Shown here piece by piece: positions 53,108-60,561 of a DNA stretch of 64,000 nt (its first letter is position 1; every line of letters begins with the position of its first letter). A program made the position numbers and the translations under genes. Below the pieces are notes generated by a model that saw only the letters and a program-made list of their open reading frames with translations, was not told where the DNA came from and did no database searches. The DNA comes from Neobacillus terrae (GTDB lineage: Bacteria > Bacillota > Bacilli > Bacillales > Cytobacillaceae), in assembly GCF_011393025.1 (NCBI RefSeq), contig NZ_JAAOEO010000005.1, forward strand, positions 297,834 through 361,833. The letters are read 5' to 3'.

Positions 53108-53309
53108 GCTGAAGGTTCCTGATTCTGAACTCCAGACGATCTATTTCTTGTGGTAAGGATTCAATAAGGCTGTGATATATTTGTCGGGCATCCAAGGACA
53201 CATCCGGATAAATGAGTTTAATAGCATCAGGTCCCCGTTCTTCTAATAGCTTAAGACGCAGTGCCGTTTCCTCAAGTGCTATTTTTAGATTTTCTAGTAG
53301 GCTTGCCAT
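53100..53309 (-). CDS. 69-aa STAS-linked helical protein, copy 2
   Basis: ATG 53309 behind CGGAGG. 'MASLLENLKIALEETALRLK', 'IKLIYPDVSLDARQIYHSL' and 'ESLPQEIDRLEFRIRNLQQK' align end to end with the 69-aa protein at 25418-25627. It is divergent from the STAS gene at 53479, while copy 1 is codirectional with its STAS neighbour. Probably a conserved partner of that regulator (inference). Confidence 0.75.
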   Translation of the reverse strand: MASLLENLKIALEETALRLKLLEERGPDAIKLIYPDVSLDARQIYHSLIESLPQEIDRLEFRIRNLQQK

Positions 53310-53478
53310 TGATATATTCCTCCGATTTCACTTCTTTATTATAGAGGAAACTCTACTCTTGCTTCAATAACAAAAGGCTTCCAATTATAATATTAAAAAT
53401 AAATATTTTGTCGAAAAAGGTTTAACCTATCCCTCTCCCGGGTACATAGATATGTTAGAAGGAGAAGGTGTAGTTGAA

Positions 53479-54309
53479 ATGTTTAATTTTAGCAAAGTAA
53501 CGAAAAAAATAGAAACAAAAAAAGTAGAAATGGCCGAATATATTACAAATGTTCAAAGCATGAAATATCCAAATAAGCTTGGCCCTATTTCTGATATTTT
53601 GAAAGAAGAACGTGTTAAAGTCATTGGTTTATATGAGGAAATTCTTTTAGAGGATTTAGATACTGCCTTGAATAAAATTACAAAGTGGGGACAAACCTCT
53701 GGAGCTTTATGTGCTGAACTTGGAATGTCCATCAGCATGGCTCTTGATGAGGTTAATTATTACAGAGAAGAAATGTCGAATATGATTTTAGAGGTAACCC
53801 AAAAAGATGGCATTGACTTTCAATCCTACCATCAAGCTCAGTTAATCCTCCAAAAAATTATCGATCAAGCGGCTCAAAGCTTTAGTATGGCGTTTGTTGA
53901 GCATCATAATGATATGATGAAAAAAGCCCGCCAGGAAATTGAGGAATTATCTGTTCCTGTGGTTCCGCTGGAGAAAAAGGTAGCCGTTCTCCCTCTGATC
54001 GGAACAATTGATACTTACAGAGCAAAGCTTTTAATGCAGGAATCATTAGAAAAAAGTTCTAAATTGGGAATTTCTTATTTTATTTTAGATCTATCCGGGG
54101 TTCCTATCGTAGATACTATGGTGGCCAACCAAGTATTTCAGGTAATAGATGCATTAAAATTATTGGGTATAAAGGCAGTGATAAGCGGGATACGCCCAGA
54201 AATAGCACAAACCATGGTGGCTCTGGGAATTAATTTTAAAAACATACAAACCTATTCTACCTTAGAACAAGCATTGCAAGAATATAGACGGAATGAAAAA
54301 AACTTCTAA
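53479..54309 (+). CDS. RsbR-like protein with C-terminal STAS domain
   Basis: 276 aa from ATG 53479, eight bases after AAGGTG. Helical N-terminal sensor (~1-165, globin-like RsbR pattern with 'SGALCAELGMSISMALDEVN'), linker 'RQEIEELSVPVVPLEKKVAV' and a STAS domain ('LPLIGTIDTYRAKLLMQ', 'FILDLSGVPIVDTMVANQVF', 'AVISGIRPEIAQTMVALGI'). 'DLSGV..VDT' and 'GIRPE' are typical stressosome STAS features. It likely builds or tunes a stressosome-type signalling complex. Confidence 0.9.
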   Translation: MFNFSKVTKKIETKKVEMAEYITNVQSMKYPNKLGPISDILKEERVKVIGLYEEILLEDLDTALNKITKWGQTSGALCAELGMSISMALDEVNYYREEMSNMILEVTQKDGIDFQSYHQAQLILQKIIDQAAQSFSMAFVEHHNDMMKKARQEIEELSVPVVPLEKKVAVLPLIGTIDTYRAKLLMQESLEKSSKLGISYFILDLSGVPIVDTMVANQVFQVIDALKLLGIKAVISGIRPEIAQTMVALGINFKNIQTYSTLEQALQEYRRNEKNF

Positions 54310-54608
54310 GAACAAAAGGCGCAAACGCCCTGTTCAATGATGAAAGGCTAAATACGCCACGTCCTGTGGCACCGCCTTTCTGACCCACGTCCTGTGGGCC
54401 TCCAACAGGCATAAGACGAATCACGTAGTCATCCTCGGAAAAGCTTAAAGCTTTTCCTTCGTGCGATGCGGATGCTTCCGAAGCGTTTCTTGTCCTGATT
54501 TCTGAAGTGATTTGGCTTATGAACCCGAGGGGCTGGGCGCTGGAGCTAGATTACAATAACCTAGTTCGGAGTTATCCACAAGGTAAAAGTATACAATTTC
54601 CTAAAAGA
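54310..54608 (+). repeat. dispersed intergenic repeat, copy E
   Basis: Starts AACAAAAGGCGCAAACGCCC, has the ACGTCCTGTGGC hairpin, the GGAAAAGC hairpin, inverted CATAAG...CTTATG arms, and ends GGGCGCTGGAGCTAG plus tail. It begins three bases before... directly after the STAS stop codon. Confidence 0.87.
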
Positions 54609-54611
54609 TGA

Positions 54612-54652
54612 CAAAAGCCAAAGGAGAAAATCCTTTGGCTAATTTTTAATTT
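54612..54652 (+). terminator. terminator behind repeat E
   Basis: Perfect stem AGCCAAAGGA/TCCTTTGGCT with a GAAAA loop, followed by AATTTTTAATTT. It can end the STAS transcript after the repeat. Confidence 0.8.
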
Positions 54653-54750
54653 CCATTGGTGGTTTCTGACTTCAAGTATTATATCGATCAGCAGTAATCA
54701 TATGACATCCTTTTACTGTAGGATGATGCCGTAATTGCAGTGATAATTTG

Positions 54751-54972
54751 TTAAGGATAAAGCTTATCCCTAATTTCTTTTACCCAAACTATAATTCCAT
54801 TAATAATCACGGTTTCTCCCATCATTTCTGCCTGAAATTGGAGAATGATATCATCGCTGGTCGTCAGCCTTATATTCGAAAGAAATCTCAGTCCACCCAG
54901 TCCCATATCCTCAATAAGTACTTCTGTTTGGCCAAGATTCATATTTTTTCCTTTAAAAAGCGTAATAGTCAT
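54751..54972 (-). CDS. PilZ-domain protein (c-di-GMP receptor-like)
   Basis: 73 aa. 'TEVLIEDMGLGGLRFLSNIR' matches the second PilZ motif (D/N-x-S-x-x-G), here with Met in place of Ser; the arginine motif RxxxR expected just before it is not evident, so ligand binding is uncertain. The ATG overlaps the stop of the EAL remnant (ATGA). It may be the surviving end of a longer EAL-PilZ locus. Confidence 0.65.
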   Translation of the reverse strand: MTITLFKGKNMNLGQTEVLIEDMGLGGLRFLSNIRLTTSDDIILQFQAEMMGETVIINGIIVWVKEIRDKLYP

Positions 54973-55570
54973 CTGGGCGCATAAAGGGTATGGAAATGGA
55001 ATACGGAAATATTCTCTTCTGTTTGATAATTCATTATATTTTCTTCAGTCATCCTTATATCTATTTTTCCCTTATCCAAAATGCTTTCAAATTCAAGTAT
55101 GGGTAAAGGCTTGCTAAATAAATAACCTTGGATTTGATCATATTTAAATTTGGACAATACAATTAATTGTTCTCTCGTTTCCACACCTTCTGCAACAACC
55201 TTTAACTTCATTTGGTGAGCTAGCTGGTAAATTGTCTCTGCAATTAAGGCATCTTCGGAACTGCTGGTTATATCCTGGATAAATTGCCTGTCCACTTTTA
55301 AGGTGTCTATTTTGTTTTTGAACCTCTTTAGGTAGGATAACGAAGAGTAGCCCTGCCTAAAGTCATCTAATGAAATATGTACCCTATTTCTTTAAGCTTG
55401 TCACGTGATTCTGAAACAACCTGTTCATTTTGCAAAAGAGAAGTTTCAGTTATTTCAATTTCAAGCCAGTTAGGTTCAATCTCTGCAGCTAAAATGGATT
55501 GTTTAATATTCACAATAAAATCTGTGTCCATAAACCGTATAGCGGAAACGTTAACTGAAATGGGAATCTT
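54969..55570 (-). pseudogene. EAL-domain phosphodiesterase remnant, truncated and frameshifted
   Basis: The first piece (55570 to ~55375) reads 'IPISVNVSAIRFMDTDFIV' and 'NWLEIEITETSLLQNEQVV'. A frameshift near 55380 leads to 'ISLDDFRQGYSSLSYLKRF', 'IDTLKVDRQFIQDI' and 'KVVAEGVETREQLIVL'. These are EAL landmarks (DDFGxGYSSL, KIDR, AEGVET). The N-terminal part with the E-x-L motif is missing and a stop precedes 55570. The c-di-GMP phosphodiesterase is therefore inactive here. Confidence 0.85.
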
Positions 55571-55611
55571 TTAATAAAAAACTATAGCAATAAACAATTG
55601 GTGGGGTTTTC

Positions 55612-55648
55612 CCATAAAAAAACGCACCTTAAAGGTACGTTTTAAATT
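55612..55648 (-). terminator. minus-strand terminator upstream of the EAL remnant
   Basis: Stem AAACGTACCTT/AAGGTGCGTTT (one wobble) followed by TTTTATGGG. It ends the transcript of the small membrane genes to its right. Confidence 0.75.
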
Positions 55649-55784
55649 AATTCTTTATAAGATAAACATCCCACTATTCCACTTGCAATTCTTAAAACCA
55701 CACAGCTCCTGCCACGAAGAATAATACCTATTTAGGGAAAGTTCTTCCGACAATAATAGGTGACGGAAGACTGATGATATGTTT

Positions 55785-55922
55785 TCATTTAAAGATTACA
55801 TAAAGGATTATTGCCCCTATAACAATGATACCGCCAATAGTAGGATTCCCATACCAGGTTCGATTCCATCCATCATCCGTATTAATTTGGCTTTTTTCAT
55901 TTCGTTCCTTTAATTTTGTCAT
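55785..55922 (-). CDS. 45-aa membrane protein
   Basis: ATG 55922 behind GGGTGGAA. Polar N-terminus 'MTKLKERNEKSQINTDDGWN' followed by a helix 'IGGIIVIGAIILYVIF'. It follows the 84-aa membrane gene by 11 bp on the same strand. Family unknown. Confidence 0.6.
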   Translation of the reverse strand: MTKLKERNEKSQINTDDGWNRTWYGNPTIGGIIVIGAIILYVIFK

Positions 55923-55933
55923 TATTTCCACCC

Positions 55934-56185
55934 TTATTTTTCATATATACAAGATGTGAAGGTAATCAGAAATAAACCAAAAACAGATAATACCCCACCT
56001 CCAACTAAAAAGTTATTTATATAACTTTTAATGATGACATGATATAGTGATGGGTCTGCTCTGTTTGCTAACCATGTTTCAGCCAATGAAGTACCAAAAG
56101 ATACGCTATTAAAAATCATGATAAAACCTGCAAGTCCCGCTATCACGCCAATAAAAATAATTAACACATAATGTTCTTTAACCAT
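55934..56185 (-). CDS. 83-aa two-helix membrane protein
   Basis: ATG 56185 (or the TTG just before it) behind GGTGGAGGAG. Helices 'YVLIIFIGVIAGLAGFIMIF' and 'FLVGGGVLSVFGLFLITFTS' flank an extracytoplasmic loop. Function unknown. Likely cotranscribed with the 45-aa gene. Confidence 0.65.
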   Translation of the reverse strand: MVKEHYVLIIFIGVIAGLAGFIMIFNSVSFGTSLAETWLANRADPSLYHVIIKSYINNFLVGGGVLSVFGLFLITFTSCIYEK

Positions 56186-56260
56186 CAAACTCCTCCACCT
56201 TGATCACTAGCTACTATTAGATATCCTTCGGATTTAAAAAGTAAAAGTTGTTTTATTTGT

Positions 56261-56551
56261 TTATTTTATTAGAAAATAACTTATTGCGGCCATTAAAATA
56301 CTGGGCAGTCCTATTAATAAAATGGAATTCGTTACGAAGTATCTTTTGTTTCTATCTTCCTCTGATTCAGAATTTAGATTTCTTCCCATCCTATCACCAT
56401 CAACAAATGCGCCCGAAAATAAAGCTCCGATTATGAGACTCAATCCTGCAACCGCCCCAGTAATTTTATACAATAAGGTAAAATCGCTTAGAAATACCGA
56501 TACAAGAACAGCTGCCAATACTATAGATATCCCAATCAATATCTTATTCAT
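56261..56551 (-). CDS. DUF5316 membrane protein
   Basis: 96 aa from ATG 56551 behind AAGGATG; 19 more codons are open upstream without a ribosome site. Three helices; 'IGALFSGAFVDGDRMGRNLN' and 'SEEDRNKRYFVTNSILLIGL' match DUF5316 (S/G-GDR and E-x-R-x-x-R). Function unknown, common in Bacillaceae. Confidence 0.75.
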   Translation of the reverse strand: MNKILIGISIVLAAVLVSVFLSDFTLLYKITGAVAGLSLIIGALFSGAFVDGDRMGRNLNSESEEDRNKRYFVTNSILLIGLPSILMAAISYFLIK

Positions 56552-56722
56552 CTTCAACACATCCTTATATGATTTTTTAATTACTTTAAATAAGTCTGAT
56601 ACCAACAACAGTCTGTTGTTTTGACCACATTTAGTTCCAAGTGTTGATTTTAATTACTTTTATACAAAATGTTTCCAGTTTATTATATCATTTACTAAAT
56701 ATTTAAAATACGTATTATTTCA

Positions 56723-56754
56723 CTTAAAAAAGACCCCAAAATGAGGTCCTAAAT
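56723..56754 (-). terminator. terminator of the 68-aa gene
   Basis: Minus-strand stem GGACCTC/GGGGTCT-like, followed by TTTTTT. Confidence 0.6.
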
Positions 56755-56771
56755 AACTTTTATTCACCATC

Positions 56772-56978
56772 CTAATCCATCACCTTTTCCACCCTTTCTG
56801 GAACCGAAGGAACTTCGGTTTTTAAACCATTGGGCCTAGATGGATCGTTGATACATTCATGAAAAATTTCTAAATGCATTATAATTATTCTTACACGTTC
56901 CATTGTTATCTGAAAAATCTCTACATACTTTTTAACACTTGCCAAGGTAACTAGGACATCCTTCATCAATTCATTCAT
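56772..56978 (-). CDS. 68-aa protein of unknown function
   Basis: Helical N-terminal part ('KDVLVTLASVKKYVEIFQIT') and a proline-containing C-terminus ('NDPSRPNGLKTEVPSVPERV'). No clear ribosome site precedes ATG 56978, which lowers confidence; a terminator at its end supports it. Confidence 0.45.
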   Translation of the reverse strand: MNELMKDVLVTLASVKKYVEIFQITMERVRIIIMHLEIFHECINDPSRPNGLKTEVPSVPERVEKVMD

Positions 56979-57048
56979 TTATTTTTTCTGATTTACTTAA
57001 CTCTAAACCTTGTTAGTTCTGTCTTTATATCCCTATCACGAAAAGTAA

Positions 57049-58083
57049 TTAGTTAGTTCCCATCCATCTAAACCATCTGCCATGGCCATCGGTTTCGGCA
57101 ATGGTGTGTTCATGCATCACCCCTTTAATATAATAATCAAGATGTAGGTATTTATCCTGGATGTTATTATAGATGTGAAAAACATCCCGTTTTTTTCCAA
57201 TAGAATCAACTTTATTTAAAAGTAACACTTTTGTCTCTGCTGACATTTGATTGGCTACATGAGTATGGTAGATACAAACAGTATTTTCCAATGATACCTT
57301 TTCTGCATATTTATTTAATAACGTAACCCCATCGCCTTCAATTAAAGAGACCGGATTGTCAAGAAAACAACTGGCTGCTTTTTCGAACATCATCAATCTT
57401 TCTTTATGCTCTGGCCATATCAATGATTTCAGCCACAGCCTTTCATTCTCATCGGTCAGATCTACTGCATTTATATCGAAACCGATTCTTGAAGCTACAG
57501 GCGGAGGAGTCTGATTAATAAATGGCAGGTTTTCTCCTTTTAACTCTGAAGCCAGATGTAATTTAGAACTCTTATTGCCAACAACTTCTTCATAATTGGT
57601 ATACGAGTATGAATACTTATCCCATAAAAGCTGTAGTCCTGCACTCGTTCCAATTTCGAAGATAGCCAGTGGCTTTTTCGTTTTCTTGAAAATGAAGCAG
57701 AAAACAGGATAAAGGTAAGCGCATCTCCGGACCTCATTTGTTTGAACAAGCTTTGTTTGTAAAAGCGAAATGATTTCATTCTCGTATTTTAAGCAAAAAT
57801 CTTTAAAGTAAGGAAATGCTCCTTCTGGCATCCTAGCCCCATCTATACTAGGATAGAAACCTTTTAAATAATGTTCCATTCCTTTTAGCAAAAGATAATG
57901 CACCGCTCCAAAAAGTAAATTGGGAACGGGCTGTCCGCTTCTTGAGTAGGTACATAAATCTAGTATTTGTTCATCCTTTGCAATTTTTAGTGATAAATAT
58001 TCGTATAAATGGCTCGAGCCTTTGCACTCGTTTTCAGCAAAGTTTAAAAACTTTTGGGATATCTCTTCCTTTTTTAAAGGCAT
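57049..58083 (-). CDS. DUF2332 protein
   Basis: 344 aa, ATG 58083 behind GGGGGAAG. Landmarks of DUF2332: 'SSHLYEYLSLKIAKDEQIL', 'AIFEIGTSAGLQLLWDKY', 'ASRIGFDINAVDLTDE' and the C-terminal 'HGRWFRWM'. The E-I-G-T-S-A-G loop resembles a Rossmann nucleotide or SAM site, but no reaction has been assigned to the family. Single gene. Confidence 0.88.
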   Translation of the reverse strand: MPLKKEEISQKFLNFAENECKGSSHLYEYLSLKIAKDEQILDLCTYSRSGQPVPNLLFGAVHYLLLKGMEHYLKGFYPSIDGARMPEGAFPYFKDFCLKYENEIISLLQTKLVQTNEVRRCAYLYPVFCFIFKKTKKPLAIFEIGTSAGLQLLWDKYSYSYTNYEEVVGNKSSKLHLASELKGENLPFINQTPPPVASRIGFDINAVDLTDENERLWLKSLIWPEHKERLMMFEKAASCFLDNPVSLIEGDGVTLLNKYAEKVSLENTVCIYHTHVANQMSAETKVLLLNKVDSIGKKRDVFHIYNNIQDKYLHLDYYIKGVMHEHTIAETDGHGRWFRWMGTN

Positions 58084-58326
58084 TACGCTTCCCCCATTAG
58101 AGTGAGAATTATTTTGCAGATCAGAGTTTTAATGAAATTTCATCCAAATTTTGTATATGGAAAAAATTTTAATTAACTTGGAGGCAGTAATTTGAAGGTA
58201 TTGCTGAGAAATGTCTTATTATTTTCGTTTATTAGTCTATAAGCTTTTATTTTAAATTTTCTTGTTTTAACACAATGCAACTACAAAACCTAATTTGTTT
58301 TTCTTTGCTTCCATTCCTTATCCCCC

Positions 58327-59049
58327 TTAAATCTTCGTTTTTGTTTTGATAATGGCTCGGGGATCATGGGATAAATCTGTTCTATATTCCACGAGGCCAA
58401 TTTCGCAACCCGGTCCAATTTCCACTTTATTTCCACGTACAATTCCAGCCTTGGTATTTTCCAGATAGATCTCATCACCTTCAATGGTTTTTGTATCAAG
58501 GTATCCAGATCGTTTTGAAAGTGAAATATTGGTGAAAGGAATCAGCCAGGAACCTTTTTTTACCGTTATTTTGCCTCCTCCTATTTCTTCTGCAAAGCTA
58601 TCACCGTAGCTCATGACGATTTTTACAGTATCTGCTGAAAGCAGTCCCTTAATTTCAAAACCCCCGCTTGAGTCAAACTTTTCATACTCTACATTTCCTT
58701 TAACCTTAATACCGCCCTTGATAATTGCGGTATCACCATAAAGACTGTCTTCAACCTCCAACGTGCCAAAAATTCTCATTTTTTCCAATTTCGCTTTGCC
58801 GCCAATCGTCATGGTACCCATCACAAGCATTTCTTTTGCTTCGACATTTCCTTTAACCTCTGCCTCACCGAGGATTTTTGCTGTACGAGTTTTAACGTTT
58901 TCCCTTGCCTCACTTGTTCCATAAACACGAAAGATTGAGCAATCAATATCATTTACGATATTTCCTTCACCCCTGATGCTTATTTTCTCGTAGTGCCCTC
59001 CAGGATAACTCCCCGATCCATTAATAATTAGGTTACTGCTATTTTTCAT
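58327..59049 (-). CDS. bactofilin-type polymer-forming protein, YhbF-like
   Basis: 240 aa, ATG 59049. Built of short beta-helix turns with glycines at regular steps: 'SIRGEGNIVNDIDCSIFRVY', 'GEAEVKGNVEAKEMLVMGTM', 'IKVKGNVEYEKF'. It is the last gene of the YhbD-YhbE-YhbF-like operon, 15 bp after its paralogue. Bactofilins polymerise into filaments without nucleotide; YhbE and YhbF are linked to flagellar assembly in B. subtilis (family knowledge). Confidence 0.87.
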   Translation of the reverse strand: MKNSSNLIINGSGSYPGGHYEKISIRGEGNIVNDIDCSIFRVYGTSEARENVKTRTAKILGEAEVKGNVEAKEMLVMGTMTIGGKAKLEKMRIFGTLEVEDSLYGDTAIIKGGIKVKGNVEYEKFDSSGGFEIKGLLSADTVKIVMSYGDSFAEEIGGGKITVKKGSWLIPFTNISLSKRSGYLDTKTIEGDEIYLENTKAGIVRGNKVEIGPGCEIGLVEYRTDLSHDPRAIIKTKTKI

Positions 59050-59064
59050 TATCTCTTCCCCCTT

Positions 59065-59784
59065 TTAAATCTTTACACTTTTATTAACTATTGCTTTTTT
59101 ATCCTGCTCAAAATCTTCGCTGTACTCAACTAAACCAATCTGGCAATTTCGTCCGATCCTTACCTGATTCCCCCTTACCACTTTTGCAATAGTATTTTCC
59201 AGATCAATTTTGTCTCCTTCAATTAAGTCCGTTTCTAGCTGTGCTGTAAAAAGAGGCTTGATGATAGAATCAAAAAAAGAGCCTTTATGCTTAACAATTA
59301 TGATTTGACCGCCGATCTCCTTTACCTTACAGGTGCCATAGATCTGAACCTTAATTTCATCTGCATTTAGTAACCCGCCAATATTAAATTGAGCTTCTGC
59401 ACTAAATATTTCCGCCTCACAATCTTCCTCGACTGTTAGAGTTCCTTTAATGTTTATTTCATCACTTTTGATTCTTCCGCCTACCGATATTTTTCCGGAA
59501 ATCTTTACATGTTCGGCATGCAGATTTCCGTCTATCTTCGCGGTCCCATCTATAAAAAGCGATTGGCTTTCAATCGTTCCCTTAAATTTGGCTTTACCAT
59601 TTACTTTGAATTGCTCTGACTTAACGTTCCCGTTAACGGTACCGAAACCATTACTTTTAAACTCAACGCAATCAACATCGCTATTTACTGTACTAAAACC
59701 ATTGAGGGTAACATGATTAAATTGCCCGCCATTTGATGCACCGAATCCATTAACTTCTAGGTCTTCTCTAACCTTCGTATCCAT
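59065..59784 (-). CDS. bactofilin-type polymer-forming protein, YhbE-like
   Basis: 239 aa, ATG 59784 behind AAAGGAG. The same beta-helix pattern as its neighbour: 'VNGFGASNGGQFNHVTLNGF', 'KVNGKAKFKGTIESQSLFID', 'KISGKISVGGRIKSDEINIK'. Both proteins end with '(V)RGN-x-V-x-IG-x-x-C-x-IGLVEY', so they arose by duplication. Middle gene of the three-gene operon; 12 bp downstream of YhbD-like. Confidence 0.88.
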   Translation of the reverse strand: MDTKVREDLEVNGFGASNGGQFNHVTLNGFSTVNSDVDCVEFKSNGFGTVNGNVKSEQFKVNGKAKFKGTIESQSLFIDGTAKIDGNLHAEHVKISGKISVGGRIKSDEINIKGTLTVEEDCEAEIFSAEAQFNIGGLLNADEIKVQIYGTCKVKEIGGQIIIVKHKGSFFDSIIKPLFTAQLETDLIEGDKIDLENTIAKVVRGNQVRIGRNCQIGLVEYSEDFEQDKKAIVNKSVKI

Positions 59785-59796
59785 TTATATTCTCCT

Positions 59797-60420
59797 TTAT
59801 AATAATTTAGCTTTTAATTCCTCCATGGAAGTCATAAGTGAAACCTGAGAAACTATTTTGGTTCCTTTTTCAACATAAATGTCTTCCGCATTCACCAGCA
59901 AGAAACATGAGGATACTCCCAGTTTACGGGTAATGAGTATGTCGCAGCTTTTTTGCTGGATGGACTGAGTATTAGCTTTTAAAACCTCTAGTACCGTTTT
60001 AGCTTCATCCAAATTTATATCACCGGATTGAAGAAGCTTTTCTAAAACAAATATCTCGAGCATTCTTAAAATATTAAACTTTTGGCCTCCTTTTTCATTT
60101 TCCATGTAAAAATTCATCACAGTTGTCGAAACAATGTTACGCTTTATAAGTTCGTCCTTTTCAAATTCCATATTTTTAATATTTGGTGAGAACATGTCAG
60201 CTAGTTCATCCAAAGAAAGATTTTCCTTCATGGTCTGGATTTTAATAATTCTTTCCAGAATCTTTTCTTTTGGAAAAAATGTTTCCTGGCCTGTAAAGGT
60301 TGATTTTCGTACAAACCACTCCTCAGGGATAAGATCTTTCCGCTTCCACCTGTATAGCTGTCCGTAAGAGATTCCTGCTAATTCTAATAGGTCTTTTTTA
60401 GAGATTAATTCCTCGCTCAT
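59797..60420 (-). CDS. YhbD-like (DUF4004) MerR-type regulator
   Basis: 207 aa from ATG 60420, eight bases after AAAGGGG; 35 more codons are open upstream without a ribosome site. 'SKKDLLELAGISYGQLYRWK' is a MerR-type helix-turn-helix and 'PEEWFVRKSTFTGQETFFPK' the wing region typical of YhbD. The rest is helical. First gene of the operon with two bactofilins; it probably controls them through the palindrome at 60446-60467. Confidence 0.87.
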   Translation of the reverse strand: MSEELISKKDLLELAGISYGQLYRWKRKDLIPEEWFVRKSTFTGQETFFPKEKILERIIKIQTMKENLSLDELADMFSPNIKNMEFEKDELIKRNIVSTTVMNFYMENEKGGQKFNILRMLEIFVLEKLLQSGDINLDEAKTVLEVLKANTQSIQQKSCDILITRKLGVSSCFLLVNAEDIYVEKGTKIVSQVSLMTSMEELKAKLL

Positions 60421-60445
60421 CGTCATAACCCCTTTCTGTATAACA

Positions 60446-60467
60446 GCGTAACATAACAGTGTTACGC
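60446..60467. promoter_or_regulatory. palindromic operator upstream of the yhbDEF-like operon
   Basis: GCGTAACA-TAACAG-TGTTACGC, two perfect 8-bp arms, 26 bp before the YhbD-like ATG. It is the likely binding site of the MerR-type YhbD-like protein (inference). Confidence 0.6.
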
Positions 60468-60561
60468 ATGTAAAGAAAAATTGGAGAATTTTATTAACAG
60501 GGTAAATTCGCAACTCATAGGACAAAAAAAATCCTTTAAAATAAGATTTAAAGGATAAATT

